From the NCBI GenBank assembly GCA_050480705.1, contig JBJHAX010000081.1, positions 1 to 6,408 of the forward strand: a stretch of 6,408 nucleotides of DNA, read 5' to 3'. The stretch comes from JBJHAX01 sp050480705. Lineage in GTDB: Bacteria; Actinomycetota; Nitriliruptoria; Nitriliruptorales; Nitriliruptoraceae. Shown piece after piece: positions 5,582-6,408 of this stretch. Both the position numbers and the translations under genes were made by a program. Numbering within the stretch: the stretch's first letter is position 1; the number at the start of each line of letters is the position of its first letter. The notes under the pieces were generated by a model. It was given only the letters and a program-made list of their open reading frames with translations, was not told the DNA's origin and searched no databases.

Positions 5582-6408
5582 ATGGCTGACGTCGACCACG
5601 ATCTCCACCGCGGCCACGCCGGCCACGACGGCCATGGCGACCACACGGACCACGACAGCCACGACGCCCATGGCGACCACGAAGACCACGCGACGCAGTT
5701 CCGTGACCGGCTCTGGTTGACCGCCGTCCTGTCCGTCCCGATCGTCATCTGGTCGCACCACGTCCAAGAGCTTCTCGGCTACACCGCGCCTTCGGTCCCC
5801 GGCGCCCATCTGATCGGTCCGGTGCTGGGCTCGGTCGTCTTCTTCTACGGAGGCTGGCCGTTCCTGGTCGGCGGAGTACGGGAAGCGGCCGCCCGGCAAC
5901 CGGGCATGATGCTGTTGATCTCCATGGCGATCACCGTTGCCTACCTCGCCTCGTCAGCGACCGCCTTGGGCGTGTTCAACCAGGAGGTGTGGTGGGAACT
6001 GACGCTGCTCATCGCCATCATGCTTCTCGGCCACTGGGTCGAGATGCGCGCGATCGGGCGCGCGCGCGGCGCCCTGGCCGCGCTCGCCGAACTGCTGCCC
6101 GACACCGCCGAGCGCGTGCGAGCTGACGGATCTACGGAGCAGGTCGATGTCGCCGAGCTGCGCCAAGGCGACCTCGTACTGGTCAGGCCCGGCGGACGCA
6201 TTCCCGCCGACGGCCAGGTTGTCGAGGGTGCCGCGGACGTCGACGAGTCGATGATCACCGGTGAGTCGACGCCGGTCGCCCGACACGCCGGTGATCGAGT
6301 CGTGGCAGGCACGGTCGCCACCGACGCGAGCTTGCGTGTCGAGGTGACCGCCACCGGCGAGGAGACCACGCTCGCCGGCATCCAGCGCATGGTCGAGGCC
6401 GCCCAGGC
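5582..6408 (+). CDS. copB: CopB-like P1B-type heavy-metal (copper) ATPase, partial, with His-rich N-terminus
   Basis: This inner-membrane pump exports copper using ATP. The 275 residues present cover the N-terminus, the first four helices and most of the actuator domain. Residues 6-36 are a metal-binding tail with His at every third position. Helices follow at about 44-65, 77-99, 107-130 and 138-155, with the CopB-type landmarks FFYGGWPFLVGG (87-98), RQPGMM (105-110) and IMLLGHWVEMR (146-156). The actuator domain has LRQGDLVLVRPGGRIPADG and the dephosphorylation motif TGES at 226-229. The ion-site helix (CPH or CPC), the DKTG phosphorylation site and the ATP-binding domain lie beyond the window, so the metal class is inferred from the His tail and close CopB resemblance. 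ATG 5582-5584 has GAGGA about 4 nt upstream, slightly close. The CsoR-like operator upstream fits copper induction. The frame is open to the last base. Confidence 0.92.
   Translation, partial: MADVDHDLHRGHAGHDGHGDHTDHDSHDAHGDHEDHATQFRDRLWLTAVLSVPIVIWSHHVQELLGYTAPSVPGAHLIGPVLGSVVFFYGGWPFLVGGVREAAARQPGMMLLISMAITVAYLASSATALGVFNQEVWWELTLLIAIMLLGHWVEMRAIGRARGALAALAELLPDTAERVRADGSTEQVDVAELRQGDLVLVRPGGRIPADGQVVEGAADVDESMITGESTPVARHAGDRVVAGTVATDASLRVEVTATGEETTLAGIQRMVEAAQ
5597..5689 (+). repeat. Histidine-every-third-residue coding repeat in the copper ATPase
   Basis: Codons for His fall every 9 nt from 5597 to 5689: eleven His at residues 6, 9, 12, 15, 18, 21, 24, 27, 30, 33 and 36. They are separated mostly by Asp, Gly and Ala. 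Within it ccatggcgaccac is present twice (5632-5644 and 5668-5680, period 36 nt), giving HGDHTDH and HGDHEDH, a sign of growth by internal duplication. Confidence 0.9.

Noticed and set aside
5476..5589. Small Cys-containing leader ORF (MGACGSTQH...) ending over the ATPase start codon
   Set aside because: Its ATG overlaps the proposed -10 box, upstream of the predicted transcription start, and has no ribosome site, so it would not be on the mRNA. A transcript starting further upstream would reopen the question.
5188..5748. Minus-strand 186-codon frame across the intergenic region and the start of the copper ATPase
   Set aside because: Its N-terminal half is the antisense of the His-rich ATPase start (a run of W, S and P), it crosses the promoter and operator, and it has no ribosome site.

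Overview
This is a GC-rich stretch of bacterial chromosome. The gene content (actinobacterial-type trigger factor next to clpP, GTG and TTG starts, tRNA genes without an encoded CCA end, Asp/Arg/Ala-rich proteins) suggests an actinobacterium, possibly of the Acidimicrobiia type. That lineage call is a guess from protein style, because no rRNA or other phylogenetic marker is present. A run of ten N at 362-371 marks a scaffold gap, so the tig-clpP spacing is not reliable.

Layout. Positions 1-1908 read leftward: trigger factor (tig), then the N-terminal part of ClpP, which leaves the window at position 1. This is the familiar chaperone/protease pair of protein quality control. From 2089 to 2767 there are two rightward tRNA genes, tRNA-Pro(TGG) and tRNA-Gly(TCC). 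They flank a leftward gene for a short ribosome-hibernation-factor-like protein (S30AE/HPF fold, 107 aa, TTG start). A strong 8-bp GC hairpin lies between the converging tRNA-Pro and HPF-like genes.

Positions 2907-5184 hold three leftward genes in operon-like order: a TMEM175-type (DUF1211) potassium channel subunit, an unrecognised 363-aa soluble protein, and a small protein with four predicted membrane segments. The channel and the unknown protein each have a strong Shine-Dalgarno site. The spacing is 57 nt between the first two genes and 1 or 52 nt between the last two, depending on the start chosen.

From 5185 to 5581 lies a 397-base divergent intergenic region. Its right part carries a clear promoter (TTGACC, 16 bp, TATCAT) with a perfect ATACCC/GGGTAT inverted repeat lying between and over the promoter elements, the form expected of a copper-responsive CsoR-type operator. 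It drives a rightward CopB-like P1B-type heavy-metal ATPase, which runs off the right edge. The ATPase begins with a 31-residue metal-binding tail in which histidine falls at exactly every third position, eleven times.

The most notable items are the operator-plus-CopB module with its strictly periodic histidine tail, the uncharacterised gene sandwiched between a K+ channel homologue and a membrane protein, and a 33-nt repeat that straddles the tig stop codon beside the assembly gap. I saw no mobile element, CRISPR array or phage gene.
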